In this document: piece by piece, positions 42,330 to 51,110 of the stretch | Layout of the letters: each line of letters begins with the position of its first letter | How positions within the stretch are numbered: the stretch's first letter is position 1 | Origin: Nonomuraea solani | GTDB taxonomy: Bacteria > Actinomycetota > Actinomycetes > Streptosporangiales > Streptosporangiaceae | Assembly (NCBI RefSeq): GCF_900108335.1 | Contig: NZ_FNVT01000003.1 | Location: forward strand, 539,563-603,562 | DNA length: 64,000 bases | Direction of reading: 5' to 3' | The notes under the pieces: model-generated | The model's input: the letters and a program-made list of their open reading frames with translations, nothing else | The model's database searches: none | What the model was told of the DNA's origin: nothing | Position numbers and translations under genes: made by a program

Positions 42330-45225
42330 CGCCTTCGAACGCCTGCATCCCAAGGTCCAGCAGTGGATCTGGCAGCAGAACTGGCGCGAACTCCACGAGG
42401 CACAGGAAGCCGCCATCGCCCCCATCCTGGCCGGCGACCGTGACGTGCTCATCGCCGCCGCCACCGCCTCCGGCAAGACCGAGGCCGCGTTCCTGCCCGT
42501 CTGCTCGGTCCTGACCGAGCAACCGGACAGCGCGGGGTTCGCCGCCGTCTACATCAGCCCGCTCAAGGCTCTCATCAACGACCAGTACGGCCGGCTCGAC
42601 CAGCTCTGCGATCACCTCGGCATCACGGTGTCCCGCTGGCACGGCGACGTCGCCACCTCATCCAAGAGCAAGCTGCTCGACCGCCCGCGCGGCATCCTGC
42701 TGATCACCCCGGAGTCGCTGGAGGCCATGTTCGTCCTGCGCGGCTGGAAGATCCGCGACTTCATGGCCTCCGTCCGCTACCTCGTCATCGACGAACTGCA
42801 CTCCTTCATCGGCACCGAACGCGGTGCCCAGCTGCAGTCCCTCATGCACCGCCTCGACCTGGCGGCTCGTCGCCGTATCCCCCGCATCGGCCTGTCGGCG
42901 ACCCTCGGCGACATGGGCAAAGCCGCCGACTTCCTGCGCCCGCGGGCCGGCGACGACGTCACCGTGATCGTCTCCAGCAGCGACGCCCAGGAGCTCCGCC
43001 TGCAGATCCGCGGCTACGTCCAGACCGCGCCCACGCTCGACCTGCGCGCCCGCGCCGCTCACGAAGCGCTCGGCGAGGAGGTGAGCGCCGACGACGTTGC
43101 CACCGGCGACCGGCTCGCCATCGCCGACCACCTGTTCACCACGCTGCGCGGCTCACACCACCTCGTCTTCGCCGGCTCCCGCGCCGCCGTCGAGGACTAC
43201 ACCGACCTGCTCAACCGCCGCTGCGAGAATGCCCGCGTACCGGAGGAGTTCGTCCCCCACCACGGCAACCTGTCCAAAGACATCCGCGAGCACGCCGAAG
43301 CCCGCCTCAAGGACCGCACCCGCCCGGCAACCGCCGTCTGCACCTCCACCCTGGAGATGGGCATCGACATCGGCTCCGTCACCTCCATCGCGCAGATCGG
43401 CGCCCCACCCAGCGTCGCCGCCCTGCGGCAACGCCTCGGCCGCTCCGGACGCCGCGGCGGACCGGCCATCCTGCGCCTGTACGTCAGCGAACCCGAAGCC
43501 ACCCCGGCCATCCACCCGGCCGACGAACTGCGCGCCCAGCTCGTCCAGGCCATCGCCACCATCGAGCTGCTCCTGCAACGCTGGTACGAGCCCCCGGCCG
43601 CCGAAGCCCTGCACCTGTCCACCCTCACCCAGCAGATCCTGTCCCTCATCGCCCAGCATGGCGGCATCACCCCGGCCGACGCCTACCGCACCCTGTGCGC
43701 GCAAGGCCCCTTCCGCGCCGTCGACAGCCCCACCTTCGCCACACTGTTGCGCGACCTCGCCGCCGCCGACCTCATCCGCCAGGAGAACGACGGGCTCCTG
43801 CTGCCCGCCGAGACGGGGGAGCGGCTGATCAACCACCACACCTTCTACGCAGCCTTCGCCGCCCCCACCGAATACCGCATCGTCACCGAGGGCCGCACGC
43901 TCGGCAGCCTCCCCATCGAACAACCGCTCCCGGAAGGCAGCCTGATCATCTTCGCCGGCCGCCGCTGGCGCATCCTGACCATCGACACCCACGCCAAACT
44001 CATCGAAGTCACCCGCGCCTCCGGCGGCCGACCGCCCCGCTTCACCAGCACCGGCCCGCTCGTCCACGACCGCATCCGCACCACCATGCGGCGCCTGTAC
44101 GAGGAGGAGAGCACGGTCCCGGCCTACCTGGACGCCACCGCCCAGAGCCTGCTCGCCGAGGGCCGCGCCGCCTACCGCCGCCTCGGCCTGCACGACACCC
44201 CGCTCGTCGGCTACGGCAACGACACCCTGCTGTTCCCCTTCCGCGGCGACGCCATCATGACCACCCTCGGCCTGGCCCTGCACGCCCACGGCGTCGACGT
44301 CGTCCGCTACGGAGTCGCGCTGCTGATCAGCGACACCTTCCCGCAAGCCGCCGCCGGCCTCCTGGCCGACCTGGCCGCAGAGGGCGTTCCCGACGCCCTC
44401 GCCCTGGCCGCGCTGATCCCCGACAAGCGCGTCGACAAGTACGACGACGTCATCGGCGAAGAACTCCTCACCCGCTCCTACGCCCACCGCCTCAACGTCA
44501 CCGAAACGCAGCAGTCCATCAGCGCTCTCGCGACCACCACTGACCGCACCCGAGCGGTCAACTTGGATCCGCCCAAGGCTGCTGTCCCGCCCCGTCAGCA
44601 CCGCATCGGCTCGCTGCCGTACGCCGTCGTGGACATCGAGACCACCTGCCTCGACACCCGCAAGGCCCGCATCACCGAAATCGCGATCATCCGCCTGCAC
44701 CCCGACGGCAGCAAAGACCGCACCTACTCCACCCTGGTCAACCCGGGACGCTGGCCTGGGCCCACTCACATCCACGGCCTCACCGAGGGCGAGTTGGCAG
44801 CGGCACCTCATTTCCCGCAGATCGCCGGAGATGTGGCGGCCATGCTCGACGGCGCGATCGTTGTGGCCCACAATGTCCGGTACGACAGCGGAGTCCTCAG
44901 CACCGAATTCGCCCGCGTTGGGTACGCCCCCGACAACCTCATGACCTTGTGCACCCTGAACCTGGCGCGCCGCTTCGGGCCGCCAGCGACCTCGCACCGC
45001 CTCGCCGACTGCGCCGCTGCCGAAGGACTCGACCACGGCACAGCGCACCACGCCGAGAGCGACGCCCGAGCATGCGCCACCCTGCTGCAGATCTACCTTG
45101 AACGGGCAACGGCACAAGGAGTGCAGTGGTTCAGCGAACTCGGCGTAATCGGACAACTTCCGGCGAGGCCATGGTGTCCGGCACCCGTCTCGGCCCTTGC
45201 GCGACCTCGCGCCATGCCGGAATGA
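42301..45225 (+). CDS. sngC: DEAD/DEAH-box helicase with C-terminal DEDDh exonuclease, Shango-type component C variant
   Basis: 974 residues from ATG 42301. Lhr/BrxHI-like superfamily 2 helicase: motif I AAATASGKTEAA, motif II VIDELHSF, motif III GLSATLGDM, motifs V/VI TSTLEMGIDIGSV and RQRLGRSGRRG. Residues about 790-960 add a DnaQ-like DEDDh exonuclease: VDIETTCLD (Asp, Glu), VVAHNVRYD (Asp) and HHAESDARA (His, Asp). The core Shango helicase as I know it has no such nuclease, so this fusion would couple unwinding to 3'-5' degradation. The frame is continuous. The ATG lies inside the end of sngB. Confidence 0.85.
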   Translation: MTTSPPSGSDAFERLHPKVQQWIWQQNWRELHEAQEAAIAPILAGDRDVLIAAATASGKTEAAFLPVCSVLTEQPDSAGFAAVYISPLKALINDQYGRLDQLCDHLGITVSRWHGDVATSSKSKLLDRPRGILLITPESLEAMFVLRGWKIRDFMASVRYLVIDELHSFIGTERGAQLQSLMHRLDLAARRRIPRIGLSATLGDMGKAADFLRPRAGDDVTVIVSSSDAQELRLQIRGYVQTAPTLDLRARAAHEALGEEVSADDVATGDRLAIADHLFTTLRGSHHLVFAGSRAAVEDYTDLLNRRCENARVPEEFVPHHGNLSKDIREHAEARLKDRTRPATAVCTSTLEMGIDIGSVTSIAQIGAPPSVAALRQRLGRSGRRGGPAILRLYVSEPEATPAIHPADELRAQLVQAIATIELLLQRWYEPPAAEALHLSTLTQQILSLIAQHGGITPADAYRTLCAQGPFRAVDSPTFATLLRDLAAADLIRQENDGLLLPAETGERLINHHTFYAAFAAPTEYRIVTEGRTLGSLPIEQPLPEGSLIIFAGRRWRILTIDTHAKLIEVTRASGGRPPRFTSTGPLVHDRIRTTMRRLYEEESTVPAYLDATAQSLLAEGRAAYRRLGLHDTPLVGYGNDTLLFPFRGDAIMTTLGLALHAHGVDVVRYGVALLISDTFPQAAAGLLADLAAEGVPDALALAALIPDKRVDKYDDVIGEELLTRSYAHRLNVTETQQSISALATTTDRTRAVNLDPPKAAVPPRQHRIGSLPYAVVDIETTCLDTRKARITEIAIIRLHPDGSKDRTYSTLVNPGRWPGPTHIHGLTEGELAAAPHFPQIAGDVAAMLDGAIVVAHNVRYDSGVLSTEFARVGYAPDNLMTLCTLNLARRFGPPATSHRLADCAAAEGLDHGTAHHAESDARACATLLQIYLERATAQGVQWFSELGVIGQLPARPWCPAPVSALARPRAMPE

Positions 45226-46160
45226 CGGACCATGCCTGAAGCGTGGCGTTGTCGTCCCCGGCCTGGGCGACGACGAACGCATGCGCACAGGCGGAGCGGC
45301 CCGACTCGTCTCAAAGACGACTTCCCTGAATATGTGTGCGGGTTGCTGGCTGCTTTCTCGGCGTGGTTCCCGTAAGTGGATTGCTTACCTGCTCGTCGTG
45401 CTGGTGTGCAAGGTTTGCTGCGTTCTGCAGTGGCTGCTGTCGTCGCCGCCTGAGGCATGTCCGGCGCGATGCGGGGGCTTGACACTTGGGTGCAGGTAGG
45501 TGTCGATACCGGTCCGGTGCCGGTCGGCTGTCCAGCGTCAGGGCGGTTGGGCGGGAATGAGGGGCGCTTTTGGTGGGGCAAGGTGAACCCGTGGTCTGAG
45601 AGGGGGAGACTGCCGTTGAGCCCGCTGGGGGTGTCGCGTTCGCTGTTGCGGGTTCATGGGTGGGGCGTTGTCCGGCGTTGTTTCGGTGTCGCGTTTTGTT
45701 GTTGCGTTCGGTGTTGTGGCTGAGAGCGCCTCGCACTATGGTGTGCCGTTTGCTCAGGTGGGGTGGGTTTGATTTGGTCTGTTGTGATGGCCGCCCCGAA
45801 TCGCCTTGAGGCGACTCGATAAATTTGTGTGCGGGCAGGTTGGCGTGCCGGGTGTTCTGTTCCAATGCCGGTGTGGTTCGTGCTGCTGCCGCCCGCGGGC
45901 GTGTCCGTACTCCAAGCTGTGGACGGTGCCATCGAGGGCGTCGGCGTCGAGTTGCGCCATGAGGAATAGGGCGCGCAGCATGTCGCAATGCGCGGCGTAC
46001 TTGCGTACATTTCCGATGATCCCATCCCGGAGCCCGCGCCGTGCGTCTGGCTGCAGGACGACGGGGGCGGACTACGAGAGCCACGGCCGATTGTCCTGCC
46101 TGCCTCCGAGGATGGGCCGATCAAGGGTAAGGATTACTCCAGTTTGCCGTGAATGGGAGG
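45226..46160. other. Long stretch downstream of the defence operon without a clear gene
   Basis: About 930 bp. Open frames here are low-complexity and in no family I know. A minus-strand frame at about 45754-46060 (RRGLRDGIIGNVRKYAAHCD, then MLRALFLMAQLDADALDGTV) has protein-like composition and may be a fragment of a lost gene. No repeat array or hairpin series was seen. Confidence 0.4.
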
Positions 46161-46610
46161 CTAGTCGGGAGCGTCTTTAGGGGGCTCAGCAGGTCGCCGT
46201 TTCCTTCTCGCGGCTTCAATCCACTCGGCGAACTTGGCCCACTGTCGCTCTGTACGGATGTCTGGCTCTGCTTCCACCCATGGCCCTCGGCTGATGATTC
46301 CCAACGCGCCGAGTTCCTCAGCTCGTTCGGCTAGTTCTTCGGCGGCTTGCTTCCTCGCGTGCGGGTCGAGCTCCGTCGCTGCTCGTTCCACAAGAGATTG
46401 AATTTCGTCGCGAGCCTGCTGTTCGGCCACTTTCAGGCGAATCTCAAGCCCGCCGGGAAGCATGATCTGTTCCAGCCGGTCAATGAGCCGGGCAACGGCG
46501 TCCTTGTGGCGTCGCATCACAAGCCACACCGCGACGGCAAAAGCCGCAGGCCAAGCGACAGCCCCTACCAAGCCTGCGACCGCTTCGATCAACTTCGCCC
46601 AGTCCGTCAT
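46161..46610 (-). CDS. Single-TM coiled-coil protein of unknown function
   Basis: 149 residues from ATG 46610 (MTDWAKLIEAVAGLVGAVAW); the longer frame to 46760 adds unrelated sequence. One N-terminal membrane helix (AVAWPAAFAVAVWLVM) is followed by a long charged, probably coiled-coil region (AVARLIDRLEQIMLPGGLEI, QARDEIQSLVERAATELDP, KQAAEELAERAEELG) and a basic tail. No known domain. It could be an accessory of the nearby defence locus, but orientation and distance do not show this. Confidence 0.7.
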   Translation of the reverse strand: MTDWAKLIEAVAGLVGAVAWPAAFAVAVWLVMRRHKDAVARLIDRLEQIMLPGGLEIRLKVAEQQARDEIQSLVERAATELDPHARKQAAEELAERAEELGALGIISRGPWVEAEPDIRTERQWAKFAEWIEAARRKRRPAEPPKDAPD

Positions 46611-47086
46611 GGCCTGAGCATCGCGGCGCTCACAGTCGTGCGGAAGGCCAGCGCCCAGACCGTGACCAACCAGATGCCGCCACCGCGGAGCGGATTCCGA
46701 TGTCGGTTTGACTAAAATTAGCCGATTGCGGTGTCCTAACTCGGCCATTCTGGCCGGCATTTCAATAAGTGACAGGGATGATTCGCTCGCGAGATCGGGG
46801 CGTTTGATGGTGGCCGTACAGTCCAGTCACGTCCGAATCTGCATGCTGTGCCTTTCATGCCAACTGGGGGCGCTGCCATGCGATCGGCGGGGGGCCTTTC
46901 TTCGTGAGGCCGGCGTTTCCGGCCGAGGCATGCAACTGGAGGCTCGAGGTCAGTGGCGCCCGGTGACGGCCTTCAACCAGCCGCCGACCTTGGCGGCAAG
47001 AAAACCTTTGGCCTTGGCAGACGAAGGAAACTTATACTCTACGTAATCACGTGCATGCGGTGCGTGCCTATCCCTCTGGAGGGGCG
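46611..47086. other. Intergenic stretch
   Basis: About 475 bp between divergent genes. It must hold the promoters of both the coiled-coil gene and the secreted protein gene. No family-matching frame was seen; the plus-strand frame at 46708-47046 has no recognisable features. Confidence 0.4.
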
Positions 47087-47455
47087 ATGAACCCATTGAG
47101 ACGCCGGACTGCGAACGCGCTACTGGTCGCGGCTGCGGTCTGTGGCGTGCTCAGCATCCCCGCCGCGCAAGCTTCGACCGCGGCGCGACAGCAGGCCCGC
47201 GCAGATCCCTGCTGGGCAGAGCCAACTCACCGCATCGGCGGGGGCCTCATCAAGTACGAGCAGTTCGGGGCTCGGTCGCTCTGCAAGCCGCAGACATGGA
47301 TGCATTGGCATCAGGTTCACCTCGAGTGCGCCGACGGAGGGGGTCCGGCCTATCACGGCAACATGACCGGAGGGACTGGTGTGTCGGAGGCATGGTGTCC
47401 AAAGAACACCCACCGGACTAATTTCTGGGTGACTCAGGGGCCAGACCACCCCTAA
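47087..47455 (+). CDS. Small secreted protein with four cysteines
   Basis: 122 residues from ATG 47087, preceded by GGAGGGG; an upstream in-frame start (47051) lacks such a site. Signal peptide: NPLRRRTANALLVAAAVCGV followed by LSIPAAQA, with likely cleavage after Ala-Ser-Thr. The mature part has four Cys (DPCW, SLCKP, LECADG, EAWCP), enough for two disulfides, and many Trp and His. It resembles small extracellular actinomycete proteins of unknown role. A strong hairpin 65 bp downstream could end its transcript. Confidence 0.75.
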   Translation: MNPLRRRTANALLVAAAVCGVLSIPAAQASTAARQQARADPCWAEPTHRIGGGLIKYEQFGARSLCKPQTWMHWHQVHLECADGGGPAYHGNMTGGTGVSEAWCPKNTHRTNFWVTQGPDHP

Positions 47456-47520
47456 GCAAGTACGCGCACTCCGCCGGTGACCCTGCACGGTCGCGCACCC
47501 GGGCGAGGATCCGGGATATC

Positions 47521-47561
47521 CGCCGACGGCACGCCCATCTACTGGAGGCGTGCCGTCGGCG
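47521..47561 (+). terminator. Strong stem-loop downstream of the secreted protein gene
   Basis: CGCCGACGGCACGCC (47521-47535) and its exact reverse complement (47547-47561) form a 15-bp perfect stem with an 11-nt loop. There is no T run, as usual for actinomycete terminators. It may serve both the upstream secreted protein gene and the opposing gene at 47728. Confidence 0.75.
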
Positions 47562-47727
47562 CGGCTTGGCCGCGTCGCGGTCAGGTGGCCAGGCGGAGCT
47601 TGTCGATGATGGGCAGAATCTCTATCTCTGACCTTTGGCCCTTCTCAGGCGATCACCTCTAGGTGAGCAGGCCATTGCTCTGGGGACCCGCGGACAGCAA
47701 CGATGAGGGCAGTGGGCCGCCACCGAC

Positions 47728-48219
47728 TCAGCGGCTGTTCAGCGGGGTGACGTTGCAGGCAGCGCGTTCCAGCCGCTCGCGAAGACTCCGGTTCTCCTCT
47801 TCCAGCTCCGTGTTGCGCAGCGTGAGGACCTGGATGTGGTTCGCGTAGGTGTTCACCGTGTCGGTCAGCTCGCGGCTGTCGGCCGCCTTCTCCGACCGCA
47901 GCTCGCGGTCAGCCTTCTTCGACCGGCTGATTTCCGCGCGCAGTTCCTCGGCCTCAGGCCGGGCGACGGCCGGGGCCGCGAGGAGCTCCTTGGTGGCGGC
48001 GGCGACCGGGGAGCGGTAGTAGGAGGCGCGGGAGACGCCGGCCTCGGTGCAGATGTTGGTGACGGTGACGGTGCCGTCGGTGATCTCGGGCTGGCCGAGC
48101 ATGAGCCGTTCGAAGCCGTTCATGATCTGCCGGTCGAGGTCCGTGAGCGAGCGTTCACGGGCCAGGCGCGCGAACGCGGCCTGAACGACTCGGTCGGTGT
48201 CGGTCGTGATGGCGGTCAT
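47728..48219 (-). CDS. Tn554-like TnpC-type transposon accessory protein
   Basis: 163 residues from ATG 48219, which overlaps the stop of the upstream fragment (ATGA). The N-terminal part has a helix-turn-helix (VTVTNICTEAGVSRASYYRS), and the C-terminal half is a long coiled coil (AEELRAEISRSKKADRELRS and LTLRNTELEEENRSLRERL). This layout matches the third gene of Tn554-family transposons, which follows the integrase genes. The integrase upstream is truncated, so the element is probably dead. Start chosen from the overlap; the frame is open further upstream. Confidence 0.65.
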   Translation of the reverse strand: MTAITTDTDRVVQAAFARLARERSLTDLDRQIMNGFERLMLGQPEITDGTVTVTNICTEAGVSRASYYRSPVAAATKELLAAPAVARPEAEELRAEISRSKKADRELRSEKAADSRELTDTVNTYANHIQVLTLRNTELEEENRSLRERLERAACNVTPLNSR

Positions 48220-48687
48220 GCGCAGGGTGCTCCGTCCTGGTGAAGCTCGGCGATGAGCTGGTCGAAATCGGTGACGTGATTGGTGAGCGCGATTTGCTGC
48301 AGCGGTGGCAACCCGGCCGAACCGTCGAGCGTGTCCCGGGCCTGGTTCCGGACCAGGCGGAGACGGGGAAGGTGAACGGCGGTCCGCCGGGAGCTCGGGC
48401 AAACCGAGCACATGTTGATCATCGGCAGCGGCCGGCCACCGAGCGGCTTCGCGCGCTTGGCGCAGACGGCGACGGCAGACTGGAAGAAGCAGTCGTTGAG
48501 CACGCCGGGGTGCAGGACCTTGGTGAGGTGGCGCAGCATCGTGCGCAGCCGGGCCGGGCTGGCCACGATCCCGGGCAAGTCGCCGAGCTCACGCCGAATC
48601 CGGTCGAACTCGGCGTCGATGCGCTGGGCCAGCCGGGCTCGCGGTACTGCTCGGTGGCGGGCGAGGACCGTGGCGAGGGTCAGCTTG
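48216..48687 (-). pseudogene. Tn554-type integrase, C-terminal fragment
   Basis: The frame contains a cysteine-rich segment with CFFQSAVAVC and a MINMCSVCPS pair about 28 residues later, then LHLPRLRLVRNQ-like sequence and LTNHVTDFDQLIAEL. This resembles the C-terminus of Tn554 TnpB-like integrases. The tyrosine-recombinase catalytic domain is missing; upstream sequence belongs to another gene. Assigned mainly by its coupling to the TnpC-like gene. Confidence 0.5.
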
Positions 48688-48799
48688 GTGATCATGCGTG
48701 GGCTGGGTCGTTTCCGCACCGGTGGTTGGGGAGCGGTGTGTCCTGATCGGCGTGCTCGATCAGGACGCGCCGCAGGTGACGGTGCCGCCCGGCCGTACC

Positions 48800-50143
48800 C
48801 TATGTCTGCATGAGAGGGAGAGCGACGTAGGGGAAGGTCGGTCCTGTCGGGGTGCCGGGTCCGGTGATGGGGCTCTCGCCGAGGTGTGGTGCGCCAGGGC
48901 CGGCGGGTTCTCCCATGAGCATGCGGACGGTGATGGCGCCGACGTCGTCGCCGAGCCGGCGGCCGTTGGGGAAGCCCTGCAGGTCTCCGTCCAGTACGCC
49001 GAATCGGTTCGGTCGCCCGGTGAGCGGTGTGGTCATGTTGAGCCGTAGTTGGTCGGAGGGCGCGAACGCTTGTGGGTCGGCGTCCCGGTTGAGCAGTTGA
49101 GAGTTCAGATCGGTGCGGATGGGCCCGTTCGCCTTGGTGGTCAGCCCGGTGAGGAAGATCTCCTCGAGGTCGGTACGGGGTTCGTCCGGTGCCTTCGTGC
49201 CGGAACTGGCCGCGATCGTGTGGGGCAGCCGAGGCTTGCGTACGGTGTCGATCAGCCCTTTTGCCCGTTGATCGTCTGCGGGTGTGATCGTGTTGTAGTG
49301 GGGCGCGAGTTCGGGGATGATCGCGTCACAGAAGTTGGGGTTGCCCATCCGGGAGACCTGCCGGTATCCCCCGCCGCTCGATCCGCGCAGGTCGAGTGTG
49401 GAGCGGCCGGCGGCCGTGGTGACTCCGATCACCGGGTTGCGCTGCGGGTCGCCGCCCCGTGCGAGGGTTGTCTTGGGCACCTGGATGGCGAGTGTCTCGA
49501 TGTTCTCCTGCAGGCCCAGGTCGGTCTTGGGGGCGAGGGTGGCGAAGCCGAGCCGGAGCATGCCGGCGATCTTGAAGTCGAAGAAGAAGGGGTCGGTCGC
49601 CTGGCCGGCGTAGGTCTGCCCACCGCCGGGGAGTGTGGTGATCGCCCTTTTGCGGCGGGCCGCGAAGTCGCCGAACGGCCCGGTGGACACCGTGGGCGCG
49701 ATCCCGTTGCTCACCAGGGTTCGTGCCGGCCGGCCGGGGCGGAGCTCCTGCAGCGTGTACGACTGGTCGGGCCCGAGACCGAGCGGACCTGTGTTCTTGA
49801 ACGTCCAGCGGTAGGTGAGGCTGGACCGGCCGGTGCCGTCGGTGTCGATGTCGATGTCGTAGTAGGCGTCTGTCGCGAACTTGTACCTCGGCGAGGGTAC
49901 GGGGCCCTGAAGCGGGAAGTAGTTCGCGATGAGCGTCACCGTGTCCGGCTTGTCGAGGCTGGTGAACGCGTACAGGTCGGTGGTGTCCATTTGCGGATCG
50001 GCGGCCAGCAGCACGGTATCGAGATGGCTCGACGCCTGGACCGTGCCGGGCCCGGAGCCGGCGATCGTCGCCAGCAGGATCGCCCCGGTTGCGCTTGCGG
50101 CCAGCTTCGGCGTCTTCGTCCGCCTTCTATGTGAGATTTCCAT
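48800..50143 (-). CDS. DUF4331 secreted protein
   Basis: 447 residues from ATG 50143, with a basic N-terminus and a hydrophobic signal segment (LAASATGAILLATIAG) ending near AQ/VQA-SSH. The mature start SSHLDTVLLAADPQMDTTDL is typical of DUF4331, where the His and Asp residues are conserved. Later features are VTLIANYFPLQGP, YKFATDAYYDIDIDTDG and a GNPFCDAIIPEL-like segment (GNPNFCDAIIPE). The function is unknown, but such proteins occur with TPR proteins in extracytoplasmic stress or metal-linked loci. Probably co-transcribed with the secreted protein gene at 50277-50909. Confidence 0.85.
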   Translation of the reverse strand: MEISHRRRTKTPKLAASATGAILLATIAGSGPGTVQASSHLDTVLLAADPQMDTTDLYAFTSLDKPDTVTLIANYFPLQGPVPSPRYKFATDAYYDIDIDTDGTGRSSLTYRWTFKNTGPLGLGPDQSYTLQELRPGRPARTLVSNGIAPTVSTGPFGDFAARRKRAITTLPGGGQTYAGQATDPFFFDFKIAGMLRLGFATLAPKTDLGLQENIETLAIQVPKTTLARGGDPQRNPVIGVTTAAGRSTLDLRGSSGGGYRQVSRMGNPNFCDAIIPELAPHYNTITPADDQRAKGLIDTVRKPRLPHTIAASSGTKAPDEPRTDLEEIFLTGLTTKANGPIRTDLNSQLLNRDADPQAFAPSDQLRLNMTTPLTGRPNRFGVLDGDLQGFPNGRRLGDDVGAITVRMLMGEPAGPGAPHLGESPITGPGTPTGPTFPYVALPLMQT

Positions 50144-50276
50144 GCGGCACCTATCGGCTCGGATGACGAGAAGAGAGTTCATACCGGCTCAGTGCCGGCG
50201 CGTTCCCACGGCGGCGCAGCCGCCATGCTCTGGCGGCTGCGTTTGTGGCGTGGTCCATCTCCCGGACCGAGTGAGG

Positions 50277-50909
50277 TCACGCGCCTCCGGAAGGCGGCAC
50301 GAACGTGAGATCCACAGTTAGGTCCCCGAAGGGATCCCCCGCGACGAGCCTGGTGCCGAAGAGCCGATTGAGGTCCGCGGCCCATCGTGCGGTCAGCTTC
50401 ATCGGGAACTTGTCGATCTTGTAGCCGAAGAACCGTGGCCGGAGCGTTTCGGCCACCTGCGCGGAGTTGAAGGTGGCCAGCTTGTAGTTGTCATCCGCCG
50501 GTGTGCCGTTGATCTTCACGGCGGCGTTGGTTCCACCCTGGACGATGTTGAGCCAGAACGGGTCGACGTCGAATTGGGTGCCCTGCCCGGGGTTGTTGAG
50601 CGACCAGCCGCCCGGGTAGTAGATCTGGACCCCGGTATTGATGTTGTTGTGCTGCATGCCGACTTTCATCACCAGTGTCCGGCCGTCGGGGACGTTGACC
50701 GGGTTGATGCCGGTGAGCGTGGTGCCCGTCCGCTGGAGTTCGCTGTGGAGCTTCGCTCCGAACTGGAAGTGGGCGGTTCCCCAGGGGGCGATGTACATCC
50801 CCGGCCCCGGCTTCGGTGGCGGCGGATCGGCGGCGAGCGCGGCTGTGGGGGTGAGCGTCAGCGAGGTCAGTACGGCCGCCGCGATGATGGCGATGCGCTT
50901 GATGGACAT
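50277..50909 (-). CDS. Secreted protein of unknown function
   Basis: 210 residues from ATG 50909, with GGGAG just upstream. Clear signal peptide (SIKRIAIIAAAVLTSLTLTP then TAALAADPPPP). The mature protein is beta-rich with GMYIAPWGTAHFQFGAKLHS, YPGGWSLNNPGQGTQFDVDP and a C-terminal FGDLTVDLTFVPP. No family recognised. First gene of the minus-strand pair with DUF4331, divergent from the TPR gene across the 51035-51052 palindrome. Confidence 0.75.
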   Translation of the reverse strand: MSIKRIAIIAAAVLTSLTLTPTAALAADPPPPKPGPGMYIAPWGTAHFQFGAKLHSELQRTGTTLTGINPVNVPDGRTLVMKVGMQHNNINTGVQIYYPGGWSLNNPGQGTQFDVDPFWLNIVQGGTNAAVKINGTPADDNYKLATFNSAQVAETLRPRFFGYKIDKFPMKLTARWAADLNRLFGTRLVAGDPFGDLTVDLTFVPPSGGA

Positions 50910-51034
50910 CTGGGACTCCCTTGGTGGAACCGCCGCCGAACGGGGGCGGCGGCGGAGTGGGATCTGCGCCATGCCGGAGGGGTGAGCACCTCAGATCGTG
51001 GCGCGCCGACCTCGTTGACCACCCTGCAGCGTAT

Positions 51035-51052
51035 AGTAATCATATGATTACT
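51035..51052. promoter_or_regulatory. Perfect 18-bp palindrome between divergent genes
   Basis: AGTAATCATATGATTACT is a perfect palindrome and strikingly AT-rich. It lies between the secreted protein gene (start 50909) and the TPR gene (start 51111). A homodimeric repressor of the MarR, PadR or TetR type could bind here and control both directions. No matching regulator gene is adjacent. Confidence 0.75.
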
Positions 51053-51110
51053 CTCTGTAAATAGTATGCGAGGTGCGGGGCCGGCAACGGGATGGCGAGG
51101 TGGGAGGCAC

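Noticed and set aside
43153..45288. 711-codon open frame antisense to the helicase-exonuclease gene
   Set aside because: Gly/Val/Asp/Gln-rich shadow of a high-GC gene with strong helicase motifs; no domain visible.
45226..46160. Possible CRISPR or other repeat array after the defence operon
   Set aside because: No regularly spaced direct repeats were found; the stretch is only low in coding signal.
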